Assembly (NCBI GenBank): GCA_019054805.1
Contig: JAHQIY010000011.1
Location: 749,001-813,000, forward strand
Direction of reading: 5' to 3'
Length of the DNA: 64,000 bases
Source: Brachionus manjavacas
Lineage: Eukaryota; Rotifera; Eurotatoria; Ploima; Brachionidae
Part shown: piece after piece, positions 49,401-62,530 of the stretch
Numbering within the stretch: position 1 is the stretch's first letter
How the letters are laid out: every line of letters starts with the position of its first letter
Notes under the pieces: model-generated
The model's database searches: none
Told to the model about the DNA's origin: nothing
Seen by the model: only the letters and a program-made list of their open reading frames with translations
Position numbers and translations under genes: made by a program

Positions 49401-52400
49401 CCACTTGTTTAATCTTTAAAGAAAAAAATTTGAAAATCAGCAAAGTTGAAGATAGACTGAGGGAGATTATGGAAAGATATGTCTCAAATACAAATTTTTT
49501 CCCCTTGACAGTTCTGACCGAATAAATTTGCGTATTTATAAGTCGACAATTATTTCCAATGTTGCTTCATTGTTGTTATTTAAGATCAGATAAATATATA
49601 ATCAATTCCGATATTTAACTACACAAAAAATAAGCATCCTGAAAAATAAAAACTAATGAAAATTATTTTTTTGTTTCCGAATTACATAGTTTTTTTTATT
49701 TTTCTTTGTCTTTATTTTTTTTGGGTCTTGACAGTAGCCTGAATATGTACATTTGAATTCTATCAACAAAAATTAACAAAATTGGCGGAGTTATTTTAAA
49801 ATTTATAAAAGGTAATAATTATCTTCTTGGTTGTAAAAATGCTTCTGGAAGAATTGAAATGTGACCAAAAAAAAATACCTTGTCACATAACAGGCAAGAC
49901 CCTTCTTTTTAGACTGTGTCAATTTATTAATTTTCAAATTAATAATGATAGTTACAGTCCTGCTGCGTCATGATGATTTTACGTAAATTAACAATAATTA
50001 AACGATAATTTCTGTAGTTTTACGCAAGTTTACCCAATTTACTTTAAATCCTGAAATGACCAAAAAAGCTGCTGTTTTTCTTAATTTCTTGCAATTTTTT
50101 AAAAAATAAACATTTTCAAAATTTTTTTAGAATTTTTTGTTTAAAAAAAAAAACGTTATTTTACGTAAATTTATGTAAAATATTGTAAAAAAACGTCAGT
50201 ATATGTAAATTTATGATATATGTTTTGTGTCATGTTTGGTTAAATTTTTTTTAGTGAATTGACCATTTTTTTCAATTACTATTTTGATTCCCTTTTTTTG
50301 AATACTTAAATTTTAATGAGGAATAGCATTTTATAAAACCTTTTTTAAATGTTCTAAATAAAATTGGAATTTAAAAAAAAAAATTTAATTCTTAAAAGGC
50401 AGGGGTTATTGTCTGCAAAAAATTTAACTTATTGGAACTCGATTTATTTAATTTCTTTTTACTTGAAGAGGGAAAGGAAAAACATAATTCTGGAAAAGGA
50501 ACAATCTGAGAGCTTCAAGGAGTGCACAAGAGTTGGTCAAGTTTGCGTTCTATCCTAATACCTCTTTCTGATTGTAAATGTCATGATGGAAACAATTGGA
50601 AGGTCCCGGTGTCTTTAATTGTAAATATCTTAAGGAAGTTCACATTATTTTGTTCATTTAAAAATCTAAAAGATTAAATAAAAATTGTTGAAATCAATAA
50701 AAAAATGAAGTTTGATCTTTCAAGTGTAAATTAGTTTTGTTAAAAAATAAAATAAAAATTTTTGCTGAACCAAAAAATGTGAAAATGCTCAAAGCTGATG
50801 AAAGAAATTATAATTGAGATAATGTTAAGTTGTGTTCTGTTCAGTGCAGTTACATAACCTGTCGAGAATTTATTTTCGACTAAAACTCAATTAAACCTGA
50901 ATAGTTTTTTCTGAATTGCTCAGCTTTCGCTGCTATTAACCAGTTAGTCGAGACAAATACCTAAATTGTATTAGCAGAGAGAGAGAAAACCGTCAATATC
51001 ATTGAAGGGCTACAAGTTAGCCAATTTGGGATAAGTAATTGAAAACAAAACGAGAGGCTTTTCAGTTTCAATTATTTACCAGGTAAAAAAAATAAAAAAT
51101 CTGCACAAAACCTCTTGCTAAATCCGTAAAAACAAAACAAAAAAAACAAAAACCATTAACTTTTTATAACTCAATTAAGCCACGAATCCGAACTAGTTTT
51201 AATCTGAAATTGAACAATTTTTAGATAAGAGATTTCGAGGTAATAAAATTTTAAAACCGGTCAAATGTAAATAAAAATGTGGAAATTGGGCAATTTTTTC
51301 TAATCTAATTGCTTAAATTGTCCATAAATTTTGAAAAGTTCAAGAGTCTTGATTAGAATAGCTCAATTTGTGGTCACTTGAACTAAGCCGTAATCTTTGA
51401 GCGCCGAGAAGAAGCTCGGTGAGTTCTACGGGTCAAATTTTAGCTCCATTTGACTCGGTGCTAGATAAACAGAATTGCAGAAGATAAATTAAATTAAAAT
51501 ATGATTAAAAAATTTAAATGACCTTTTGGATTAAAAATCCTTAATAATTAATTTTTAATAATAAAAAATTAATTTTTTTTCCATTCTTTTAGTCGTAATT
51601 TGGATTTTATTTTTTTTAAATTAAAAAAGAATTCTTTTTGAGATGAGTAAAGTTAAATTAATAAATTTAAAGAGATTTTTAAAAGTAGAAGATAATAAAT
51701 AATTAATTTTTAATAATTAAAAGTCAATTTTTTTCTTAGAATTTTTTCTCTTCTTTCAGTCAGATTTTTGGATTTGATTTTTTCTATTAAAAAGAAATCT
51801 CTTTGAGATGAGTATAATTTGAATAGTGATTAAAAAAATAAAAAGCATTTTAAATTATTTCCGATTAATGATTTTTGAAATATTCTTGGAATTTTTTATT
51901 CCAACTTTTTAGTTGGATCTAATCAACTCAATGAAGATAAAACTTCATTTAGGATTACATAAGAGCATCTCTCGATCAATTTGCGTTTTGGATAAATCCT
52001 AATTACAAATGAATTTTCGAGTGTAATCTATATGTTTTAGTAACTATTTATCTTTTTTTTTACAATGCGAATTATTGAGTGGTTTGTTTTTTTTTTCTTG
52101 ATTGAAAAAAAATATTTTTTCTCTCAATTAAAATCAATAGCTTTTGTCATAAAAAAATTTTTTTTCTTTTTATTTGGAGTGACTGGGAGAAAAAAGTTAA
52201 AGAAAAATTTTTTTTTTAAATTTTGAGTTAATAAAATTTATTAATTTTTTTATTGTAATTAAAACACATCAACGCATAGTTAATTAATTTTTGAATGAGA
52301 GGTTTATATTTTACTACCATCAGAAAAAAAAGAGAGCCTAATTTAGCGATGATTATGTTATCGTCTTTTTGATAATACACATCGATATTTATGTTTTTTA

Positions 52401-52930
52401 CTAGTGATTAAAAAAAAATATCAAATTCTCATTTAGACTAAGATAAATAATTCAAATAAAAATTTTTCTTTTTTTAAATAAAATAAACTTTTGTGTTTAA
52501 GATCAAAATTTTCACATCTGATGGAATATTTTGTTTACAATTTTGAATGCACTTTATATTTTCAATTTTTAATTAATTTTTTTACATTTTTTTACATTAT
52601 TTTGAGTAGAAAAAAAAATTAAGTTTATTATCTAATAATTTTTTAAGATATAGAAAAAAATAAAAAAAATATTATTTTACAAAATAATTATTTTCGTTTT
52701 TTAATTTTAATATTTCTTAAAATTTAGCTCCTTATTCTAGTGGAATTAATGAATTTGAAGATGGTTCCAGCTTTCATAATTAAATTTTAGTTCGGTTCAA
52801 AATATTTTTCAAATTTTTCAATCTGACATTTTTTATTTTTTTTCAAAAACATTTAGTGATTATTAACATTATTTTCATTTCAAAATTTAGTCCAAGTTTT
52901 TATTTTTTTTGTTGAGAAACAAATTGGGAA
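46421..52930. other. Gene-free AT-rich tract
   Basis: No coding region is recognised. Small open frames at 48896, 49322 and 50364 have no family motif. 49965-50215 carries ACGTAAATTAACAAT and TTTTACGTAAATTTATGTAA words like the TIRs of the Tc1-like element at 7.8 kb, and is probably a relic. 50790-51480 is less AT-rich, with GAGAGAGAGA at 50977, and could hold regulatory DNA. Confidence 0.35.
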
Positions 52931-52931
52931 A

Positions 52932-52980
52932 TTTTTCAGACCAGTTGGGAATGAAAAGGCTTTCTTTCAGCCCCACGCTA
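52932..52980 (+). repeat. TIR-like motif, copy 2
   Basis: GACCAGTTGGGAATGAAAAG then GCTTTCTTTCAGCCCCACG. It is similar to 11812 and to the reverse complement at 62480. No partner end is recognised nearby. 52981-55057 otherwise shows nothing I can name. Confidence 0.35.
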
Positions 52981-55057
52981 GAGCCATGAAAAGATTTGCA
53001 TTTAAATAATAATGAAAAATTTGTTTAGTTATTTTTTTTTATTAAATTGTCATTAAAATACAAAGATAGAGTTTCATGTTGTTTTTGATGAATCGATTTT
53101 GTTCAATTGGAAGTTGAAATTTTAGATAAATTTAGATATAACTACGATAAACAAATTTTATGAATTTAATTAAATATGAAAAACAAACTCGACTGGATTA
53201 ATATCACAAAGCTTTTGTGGGATTTTTTTGAGAGGGGTAGTTGTTAATTTCACACTTTAGTCTATAACCAAGTTCATTAAGTAATAAGAATAATTAAGAT
53301 AAAAGATTTTTCTCTACTTTTTTAAATACTTAATCCTTTTAAAAAATTTTATTTATTTATTTGAATTTTTGCGATTTTTCTTGGCTAATTAATAAAAAAA
53401 AAAGAGTAAAAAATTAAGAATTTGAGTAATTGTGAGGTTCAAAAAAAATTGTTAAAGAAAAAATTAAATTTTAAAATTTTATTTCAATCAATTCAATGTA
53501 TTTATTCAAGGTAAATATTTTAGACAATTTTTAATAAATATTTTAATCTTGGCGATTTTTTTGGCGATATAAAAAAAAAAGATTAAAAAAAAATTATTAA
53601 TTTGATTAATTGAGGGGTCTGTTTAAAAAATTTAAATATTTTCATCAAATGACCGCAAATATTAACAGCGTTGTACTAACTTAGAATTAAACTTTAATGT
53701 TTGATTCGAAATCAATTAGCGAACCTGGTCCAAAATAAGATTAGTGACCGAAATATTCGCTTATCGCTTGGAGAGAAATTTTTTTTGTTTGATTAAAAAA
53801 TTTGTTTAATAGTGGAGAAAAATAGCAAAATGAGGCTAAAAAAAAGCAATCTTGGGATCAAGGTGATTAGTCTTTTTCTTTTTTTTTTTTAATTTTCACT
53901 TATGATTGTAAAATGGCGACAATTCAGAGCTAAAACATGCAGTCAATTGTGGAATAAGACCTCACACAAAATTTGGGTCATAAGCTCAAATATTTAATTT
54001 TGTCTAGATTGAGAAAAATGGAAAAAATTACATTTTTTTTGTTTTGGACTCTTGCAAAATGATCAAGTGATTCGGTTAAGTAGACGCATTCAAAAATAAC
54101 AAATTGATTGTTGACCAATATATCCAATAAGCAGAAAATCGCTATCAAACATTCGTTCTATTTGTTTCAAAAAAATAAGGTCTTTTTTATTTATCTAACT
54201 ACTTCAATTCTCAGTGTGTTCCTTTGTCAACTATAGACCTAGTTTTGTTCTAAGAATATCAGCCCAGGCTGAATGTTTGTCACACACAAAACAACCGCAT
54301 GCTTTCACTGCCATGCGATGCCTCAAATATCAAAGTTGGTACGAATTGATTACCAATGTTCTTAGAACTTCAGTGGGAATTATTAAATTTTTTTTAAAAA
54401 TAATTTCTTTAAAAAAGATCAATTAAAGAATAAGAGCACTATTCTTCTTTTTTTTGGTGGCCAGGACATCACCAGCCTTGTAGTCCATTTTGCTATTTTG
54501 GGATCCAAGTATTTTTTTATGAGGTGAAAGTGATCAGGGGATTTTATAGATTTATTATGGTTAAAGATTTTTTTTTAACCAAATTTCGAGAATTTGAAGT
54601 TCTAAAATATTAATTAATTAAATATAAAAATTAAGGTTAAAAGTTAATTTAAAAATAAATCGAAGCAATTTTCTTTTAATTTTAAAATTTTTTTTTGAGA
54701 TTTTGTGAGATTAAAGTTAAGGGTATCATTTGGCCCATTATTGTCCTTTACTCTCGAAGTGGATTAAATAAAGCTTAAAACTTTTTTGTTATTGAAATAA
54801 TAAAAAATTAAAAATTTAATTGAGACAAACTTTTTTTAAAATAAAATCATAAAAAATTAATATGTGACAAAATAAAATAGAATTTAAAGTTATAGTTTAA
54901 AAAATGCGGTAATTAATTGGCAGCTTTTGTTTGTGAGTATTTTTTTGTGCCCAGTTATTATGAGACTTTTTTAAAATATAAACTTTGTTTTAAATTTGAA
55001 GATCATCATCAACGTTATCATCAGTTTCTTAGTTATCTTAAGTTGTCGCTATAAATA

Positions 55058-55659
55058 ACGGGTGAAGACAAATTTTCCGCAGTTTTTTTCAAAAGGTCAA
55101 AACCCCTTCATTTTAAAAGAATGAAGACTATGGCCAAGTGATTTAGAGAGAGAATTTAAAGCTTTACAGCAAAAAGAAAGAGTCATGCCAAATGCTGGGA
55201 TACTTTTTGCATTAAATTGTGCACCGAAAAGTGATCAATGCATTTTTTTAAAAAATTGTTTTTAAATTTTTCAAAAATTTTATAATTTTATATTTTTAAA
55301 AATATTTTAAAAAAAAATTGAGTTATTCTATTTTATTAAAAATTAGAAAACGGTTTGTTGTTGAGCTTCTCTGACTTTTCAAATATTTAATTTAATTAAT
55401 TGTTTTTAGCAAAAATATAAACAGAATTTGTTGACTTAATTAAATTAAAATTTACGATATCAAAAATTTAGATAATATTATTATTATTATTATATTTATT
55501 CAGTAATAAGAAGAATTTTACCAAAAAATAAATTTTTTGCTATTTTTTTTAATAGTTTTCAGCTATGAGCTTTTAAAAAAAAAAGCTAGGAGACAATTTA
55601 TTTAAACATAGGAAGTTATGACAACACAAACTTAGTCCGGAAACTTTGTCTTCACCCGT
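55058..55659. mobile_element. MITE with 22-bp TIRs
   Basis: ACGGGTGAAGACAAATTTTC then CG at 55058 matches the reverse complement of the right end with one mismatch. The interior is AT-rich without coding. The flanks TAAATA and ATAAAA do not give a clear duplication. Confidence 0.7.
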
Positions 55660-57619
55660 ATAAAACATTTTAAAATTTTAGTAGAGAAAATTAATGATTA
55701 ATAGAATAGCAGGATATGACTAATAAAATAACAATTTACAATTCTCTCAAATAATAATATTTTTTTAATTCAAAAAGAATTATTAAAATACATAAAAATA
55801 CTAATTATTTTAATTTTTGCTCTTCTCACTTAAACATTGATTTTTAGGAGTGCTTTTGTCCTTGAGCTACAAGTAATCAAATTAAGCTTCGTGTACAGTT
55901 TCCTTTCTGCACAAGATTCTTCGCAGAACTCACGATTAAGAAATTTCTTAGATTTAATTTTTTGAGCCATCATTTAATATTTTTCTTTTTTTAACAAAAT
56001 GATGTGGTTTCAATCGCAACTACCTTCACAGACAGTCAAATATTGTGTAGTTTTTACTAAAAATGTGTAAAATTTTTTTTTTCTCACCTGAACAAAGTAG
56101 TAACAAAGTAGTAGAATTTAAATTTTTTCTTTTTTTAAATATTTAAAATTAATTATTAACAATTTCTTACTAAGATAAAGACGAATTATTCGCTTATTTT
56201 TAATCAAACTTTTTTAATCATCATTTTTAAATAATATTAAAATTTTAATTAATTTATCATCTCTAAAGCATCATTGATTTATATTAATTTTTGCATTAAT
56301 ATATTTTTTAAGATACACAACTAAATGTAGATGTTGACAAAAATTTGCACTTAAGGTCTTGTCTGGTTAAAAAGCAGGATTAAATAAGCTTGATATGTGA
56401 TTGCATTGTTTTTTTTGTTCTGCTTATTTGATTAAATTATTGAATTTTTTTATTACATAAAAATTTAAATCATAAAATAAAAGTTTATCTTGGGTGATTT
56501 ATTATCCAAGGTTAATTTTTTCTCATTCATAAATATGTAACTTTTTTATTTCCAATTTTTATTTACACAAATCGATATTAGTTAATTTTGATTTTTCAAA
56601 AAAATAAAATATTTATCAGGTCATGAGCAAAATCCAAAAAATATCCTCTGGTTGATCAAAATACTGAATAAGGAATATCTACAGTCTACTCGAATGACTC
56701 GTGTTCTGAAAAAAAAATTGTTAAGTACGTTTAATCTAAGTGATATTGAGTTTTATAAAATAAGTAAAATTTAATTAAAAGTACAAATACTAATATATGT
56801 ATTTGTTTAATAATTTTTCAGTGTTGAAAGCAATCAAATAAAGCCAAAAAAATTAAAATTTTAATTTAAATACTTATATTGAATTACAACTTTAACTAGA
56901 GAAAAAACTGTTTATTGAATAAAAAAGGAATTTTTAAATCAAAATGAAAAAATTTTTTCATTTTTAATTTCTTTTTATTTAATTTTGATTTAAAGATTTT
57001 TGCTTTTTTTTGGAAAAAAAATTCTGTGATGTTTGTTTTATTTTGGCTGACTTTTTTTATTGAAAAGGTAAAAAAATCTATTTAAAAAAAAACAATAAAA
57101 AAATTTTCTCAATGGTGCTAGGTTTAATAAAAGAATTATCAAAAGAAATTAAGTTATTCCATTTTTAGTGATACTTTTCTAATAAATTCTTTAAAATTGT
57201 TTGCAACTATTAGTTTTGAGGAGCGTTTGTTACGTCTCTAATGGGATAGACTCATTTTCAATTTGAAGGACCATCGATTATTTCTGAGTCCACTAGTAGT
57301 AAAGACAGAATAGCAGGTTTTCAATCTATTTATTTTAAACAGAACTTTGGTCACAAAAATTTCAACAAAAGTATTGAAAAAAGTCAGTATTTAGTAAAAA
57401 TTGGAGATCACATCAGATTGAATTTCTAGCCGCTTAAGGCAGTTATCATAGCGGCTACATGAATTTTGGTCAACAAAAAAATTCAAGTTAATGACTTTAA
57501 TTTAGTGACTTGAAAGCAACTTTGATTAAAGAGAGCTAGTATAGCGATTTATTGTTTCTAAACCATAATAATTGAACCTCAATGCATTATTTAAGTTTTT
57601 AATAATCAGTGGGAATATT
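55660..57619. other. Gene-free AT-rich tract
   Basis: No protein motif or repeat is recognised. 57230-57350 is slightly less AT-rich (GGGATAGACTCATTTTCAAT). Confidence 0.3.
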
Positions 57620-57800
57620 TTTTTTTTCCTTATCCACTCCTTGTGAACCATAGAGTCATTACTTTTGATTTACACTTTAGTCAATCTTTCTCTCGCTTCT
57701 CTCCGTGCCATCCCAATTTCAGCTAGCTCTTTCGTGGTTTTTGCTGCTGGTCGTCCTAGATTACGTTGCCATTGTGGTGTCCATTAGGCTCTTTTTTCAG
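57620..57800 (-). pseudogene. LINE ORF2 C-terminal fragment
   Basis: The minus strand encodes a GRPAAKTTKELAEIGMARRE-like stretch and ARERLTKV, the GRPKxTW...E...G..WxEAxxxAxDR tail, and ends in the same GTGAACCATAGAGTCATTAC as the other three copies. Confidence 0.65.
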
Positions 57801-58077
57801 AACGTTTCATAGCAATCAAACAATTTAATTAAATTAATTAGAAATTTATTACAAATTAAAAAATGTTTTATTGATTAATAGAATAAAAAAATTTAATAAA
57901 GTTAATTTTTATGTTTAATCTTCAAAATTCAAAATCAAATTCTCAATATTGACCATTGGCTTCTTGATTGATTTAATCGTAAACATATACATGATTTTGT
58001 TCAATATTTAAATCACCAAGCGATTTTTCCAAATCGAAAAATAACTATTTAATAAATTATATTTTTGACTAATAATT

Positions 58078-58112
58078 GTTCCTATTCTATCCTAGTGGAT
58101 AATGGGTTAGGT
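58078..58112 (-). repeat. 3' end of the tRNA-derived SINE
   Basis: Reverse complement CCCATTATCCACTAGGATAG then AATAGGAACAATTATT matches the 3' end and tail of the SINE at 37.4 kb. The head is missing, as expected for 5' truncation or a partial copy. Confidence 0.6.
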
Positions 58113-59908
58113 TTGTGATTCATGTTCTAAGTCAAAATAGGAAAAAAAAACTTGCTTTGAATATTTTCTTGGTTTGCAATAATCACCAGCTATGAACAAA
58201 TAGCGATGCGATGAATTTTGTCTTGTAAAAAAATGTAGATTTCGGATGAAAGAAGTGTTAAAATTTTTAAAACTGCTTATATATAAATTAAACATTCAAT
58301 CTGAACTCTGCTAACCCTAAACCTTGATATTTAATAAGCTTTCATATGACACATTTCATGATCTAACTAACTAAATCAATTACAGACACCGGATCTAGAT
58401 AAAAATCATTCGATCACGATATAATTACTTAAGATTTTTTTTAATGGACATAGCTATGTTATAAACCTGAAAGTTAAGAGCTTATTTTGCTGGTCTGTTA
58501 GGATCCTTTGGTTCGCGCTTATAACACAAAAATACAGAAAAAAGGTTTAAATAATATTATTATTTTATTAATAAATGGTCACTTTTAGCCTAGACAATTA
58601 ATAAAGGAAATAACAGAACAAAAGAAAATAATTTCTTCAATATTTTACACAGTGTTAAATACTAGCGACTTGCTGAACGCATGAGATCATTGTTTTGCAC
58701 TGTGAAACTATAGACCTCTAAGTTGACTAGAGGCGGTCTTGTAGTTATTGAGAGAATTAAAGCAGTTTACGAAGACAAGAACATTGAAGTACTTTAAACG
58801 AATCTAAAACTACAACTAAAATCTAGAGATGGATTAGCTGACTCTGTCAATTTGTGCTTAATCAAATCATTTTGATTTAGTACGTTTAAAATGTTTGATT
58901 ATATTTTATAAATAATCTTTTGCAATTGATATCTGATTTAATTTTTTTCTTAATTTTCTTTCTCTTGTTCATTTCTTTTTTGTTAATTTTTTTTTAATTT
59001 AGAAAAAAAATGATTCTTTATTTTTTCCTAAAAGAGGTAAATTGTATCAAATAAATAAAATTACCAAAAGCGAGAGAGCATATTAAGTGATTAAACAAAT
59101 GGACAATACAGCAACAACAACAACAAAAACAATAACTCCGTTGGGATTATGCAAAGATCAAGACATCTTTGTTCTCAATTAATCCACTTGAATCCATCGT
59201 CAATCTTAATTTGTTTAGTCAAGGCTATTAATCATTTTGCATTGTTTGCTTAGAATCTATGCTAATTGCTGCAAGGCCTATTGTTTTTGATGAGAGGATC
59301 TCAGTGCTTTTTTGTGATGTTGTTGTTGTGGTTGAGTGTTTGAGCTCAAAATCGATTAGGCCGAAAAAGGTGATTTTGTTGAGATAGGGCTTGGAGCGTT
59401 TTGAAAATTATCAGCTCGAATATTGAGTTTCTAATTGTTTTCTTAAGACTAGACTCGGCGATGAGAATTATTTTTATCTATTTTGAACAGGTGATTTCGA
59501 AAAATTAGAGCCGCGAGTTATTTCAAATGAACCAAGTCGAAAAATTGTTTGTTAGAAAAGACATGATTAATTCTAAGTGAGAAATGACTGAATGAATTTG
59601 ATTGACCAGGGCCTGGTTGGCGTTTGTTAATTTGTTTTAATTATTTTATCATTTTGAGTATGAAATTTAAATAAAGCATAATATCGGATAATTGTAAATT
59701 ATCTTAAGCCCTCTTTCTTTCTTTTTTTTCTTTTTTTTTTCTTTTTTTGATTTTCTTGTCTAATTAGAGCAATTTAGACTTCTATTATTTTTCGAAATTA
59801 ACTTTTTAATTTTTGTCTTAGATTTATTTGTTTGACGTTTGAGAAACAAAAAATGAGATCCTAGAATTATTAGTTTGTTTGTGGAAATTTTCTAATTAGA
59901 GATCAAAA
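58113..59908. promoter_or_regulatory. Upstream region of the slit-like gene
   Basis: No coding region is recognised. A CAACAACAACAACAA repeat lies near 59110 and GTTGTTGTGGTTG near 59318. 59090-59660 has higher complexity than the rest of the desert. The start codon context at 59909 is ATCAAAAATGAG. Promoter or enhancer function is inference from position and composition only. Confidence 0.3.
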
Positions 59909-60262
59909 ATGAGTTTAGTTTTGTATGCAATTTTTTTCGGCTTTTTGTCTCAGACAGTAGTCGGCACTAGCTGTCCGATTGAATGTGTTTGCCAGGGATT
60001 TTCGGCCGACTGCTCAAACCGCAACCTTGTCCACGTACCTAGGAGCTTACCGGCCAACATTTTGAAAATGTAATTAATTTTTTTATAAATAAAATTTTTA
60101 TTTTTTTATTTGTCGCAGAGATCTGCAAGGAAACAAAATCAGAGTTATAAAATATGAAGACTTGTCCTATCTCAAGTCGCTGAGAATTCTTCTTTTGAAC
60201 AACAATCAAATTGAAACAATTGAACGCGGATCGTTGGACACCATGACCAATTTGGAAAGATT
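59909..60262 (+). CDS. slit: Slit-like LRR protein, first two coding exons (continues beyond window)
   Basis: Exon 1 is 59909-60069 (161 nt), the intron 60070-60118 (49 nt, GTAATT...TCGCAG), and exon 2 60119-60262 (144 nt) before a GTAAGT donor. Both junctions are phase 2, and 144 nt equals two 24-residue LRRs, the exon pattern of slit genes. Residues 1-19 are a signal peptide ending about VVG. CPIECVCQGFSADCSNRNL is an LRRNT cap with four Cys. HVPRSLPAN and LKIDLQGNKIRVIKYEDL lead into repeat 1. SLRILLLNNNQIETIERGSL and NLERL complete repeat 2. The pattern DCSxRxLxxVPR...LQGNxxxVI...NQIxTIERxS...LERL matches slit N-termini closely; peroxidasin is the main alternative. Slit is a secreted Robo ligand in axon guidance. 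The following intron exceeds 3.7 kb. Confidence 0.83.
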
Positions 60263-61940
60263 GTAAGTAAAATTTGCTGACTTGTTTATGGCATTTAAAT
60301 TCTCATTTTGTTTTTGAACATGTTTTTTTAAATAAATGAGAGGGAATTTGCTCTTTCGAGTCATTTTTTGGCTTTGTAATATTTGGCATAACAGAACAGA
60401 ACAAAAAAATTGAATAAAAAAATTAATATTAAAAATTAAAGCTTTTTAATTCTTTAATTTAATCGCGTTAAAAAAAGGATAAAAAATAATTTTTTAATCT
60501 TTATTGAGGTTGATTTAAATAAAAAATTTTTAAAAAAAACGTTTTTTAGCATTCAAATTAAAAGAAATTAATTTTCCGACACTGTTAGCTAGGCATGACA
60601 GAAAAAAGCAGAGTTGTTTAAAAGTTACAAGTCTCAAGTCCGGAATTTTTTTTCCTCAAAAGCCGGAGACAGAGATTTTTATTTTTTTTAAAAAGAAATA
60701 ATTTTTTTTTAAAATTAAACTGAGTCAAATAAATAGCACCGGCAATTCATTAGTCAGAAACACGGATAAATAAAATTTCTGCCATTCCAGGTAGTTATTG
60801 TGGGGGCCTAACAAGGGTCGATGTTAGGGTTTAGGGCTCTAACCGATTTTAACCCGTTTGCCCCAAAATATCGCATTAATTTTGTTAAATCCTGGATTTA
60901 AGTAAATTTTATTTTTTGAAAAATTATTCCCTACATTTTTAATTTCTCAATCAAATAAAAGTCTTAAGTAAATCTTGAGGTTAATTTTTATTTAGAAATT
61001 TGAAAAAAATATTGAAAATTCTTTTTTTATCTTTTAAATAATTTATTTTTTTATTTGTTTATCTGTAACCAGCTAATTGTCCTCCAGAATAAAAATATAT
61101 GAAAAAAATTAAATAATTCTTTTTGATTTTTAAATTTAAATTCAATAATTGAAAAACTGGGTATAGTCAGTTTTGTGAGATATGTTTGTTCTCGAATTTT
61201 GTCAATGTCTTTTTTTTTAAATTAGAATAAACTATCAAAAATTAAATCTCATATTCAAAAGTTATTTTTAAAAATTTGTAAAAATTAATTGTAAAGTAGT
61301 TAAATCCATATAGATTTTATATAAATTTATTGATGAAATTAATTTTCTTATTTCTTTTGAATATAAATAGAACAAACTTTATAACAAAACTTAAATTTTC
61401 TCACCTTAGTTTGCTTAAATTTAAATTTTTTAAAAAATAAGTCACCCGGTTAGACCATCTTACATCCTACATAAAAGTAAGATTTTACATTACAGTTTAA
61501 CTAAGATTAACATAAGAGTAAAAAAATAACATCAGCTTAAATAATTTATCATTTTTTGCTCTGTGTTGAATTGAGCATAAATAATATCTATCGACAAATC
61601 CAGTAAAAATCTTCACTAATTTAGTAAAAAAATAACACAATCAATAAACAATTAACTAATGCAGTTTATAATATTTATTTCAGAAAAAGAACACAAAAAA
61701 TAAAAAAATATCACAAATAAGATGAAAAAACACTAATTCAATCAAATCAAAACTTTATTTTAATTTTATTCACTAATTAAGTAAAAAAAAATTTTGTACA
61801 GCCATTTGGATAATAAAAACCTCTTTTTTTAACATTTTTGCATTACACTTCTCACAAGTTTTTTGAATGCTTGAGCTTTTGATTTCATTTGTTTCCTCCA
61901 TAATTGCTCTCTTGGTCGTCGTTTTGACAACATCATCTTC

Positions 61941-62129
61941 TTAGTCATCGTCTTCGAATGATTCAATGCCAATTTCTTTGTTTGAGATTAACTCAGATGG
62001 TTGAGATTCGAGTGCAGATTTTGTTTTGATAGGAGCTCCTCTTTTGCGCTTGTTGCTTATCGGAATATCCAGACCTATCTTATCAAAATTCATTAATTTC
62101 AATCTAAAAGCACAACCATATGTAACCAT
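61941..62129 (-). pseudogene. Possible C-terminal end of a MULE/SWIM-type transposase
   Basis: About 60 codons include SNKRKRGAPIKTKSALESQP and end ESFEDDD. A basic KRKRGxPxKxxxAL segment with an acidic end is common at the C-terminus of SWIM/MULE transposases. No SWIM Cys/His cluster is seen upstream. The nearby TIR-like motif at 62480 supports a MULE relic. Confidence 0.4.
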
Positions 62130-62479
62130 ATGTTTTCCTTGTTGATGTCAATAATGCGAATTTGGTTCATTTCAAGGATCATTGTATCAAAATTCGACCA
62201 TGGCTTTAACTCGAGTTTAATCGTGTACTGTTATTTTTAAAAATTAATTATAAGTTAATTGTTTTAGTTGTATATTTATCAACTTAGTGCATTCAAAACT
62301 TTCTGCTTCAAAACTCCTCCAGAAACAATTTAAAGTACAAAACACCCTTTGATTCAATCATTAACACGCCAAACTCTTAGCAAAAATTTAATTTAACAAT
62401 TTATATATAATCTAGATATTAATTATAAACATATAAATAATTATAAACATATAATTAATACATATCTTAATCATATTGC

Positions 62480-62530
62480 AACCATGTGGGCTGAAAAGAA
62501 GGCTCTGCCATTCGGAACTGCCCTGGAAAA
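62480..62530 (-). repeat. TIR-like motif, copy 3 (inverted)
   Basis: GGGCTGAAAAGAAGGCTCTG then CCATTCGGAACTGCCCTGG is the reverse complement of the 11812-type motif. It is 350 bp beyond the MULE-like remnant. Confidence 0.4.

Noticed and set aside
48896..50558. Three plus-strand open frames of 62-77 codons
   Set aside because: No motif, AT-rich codon use equal to the surrounding DNA, and no splice context; expected by chance in this composition.
58650..58870. Possible coding stretch reading RIKAVYEDKNIEVL in one frame
   Set aside because: Only a short piece is open, stops follow on both sides and no family could be named.
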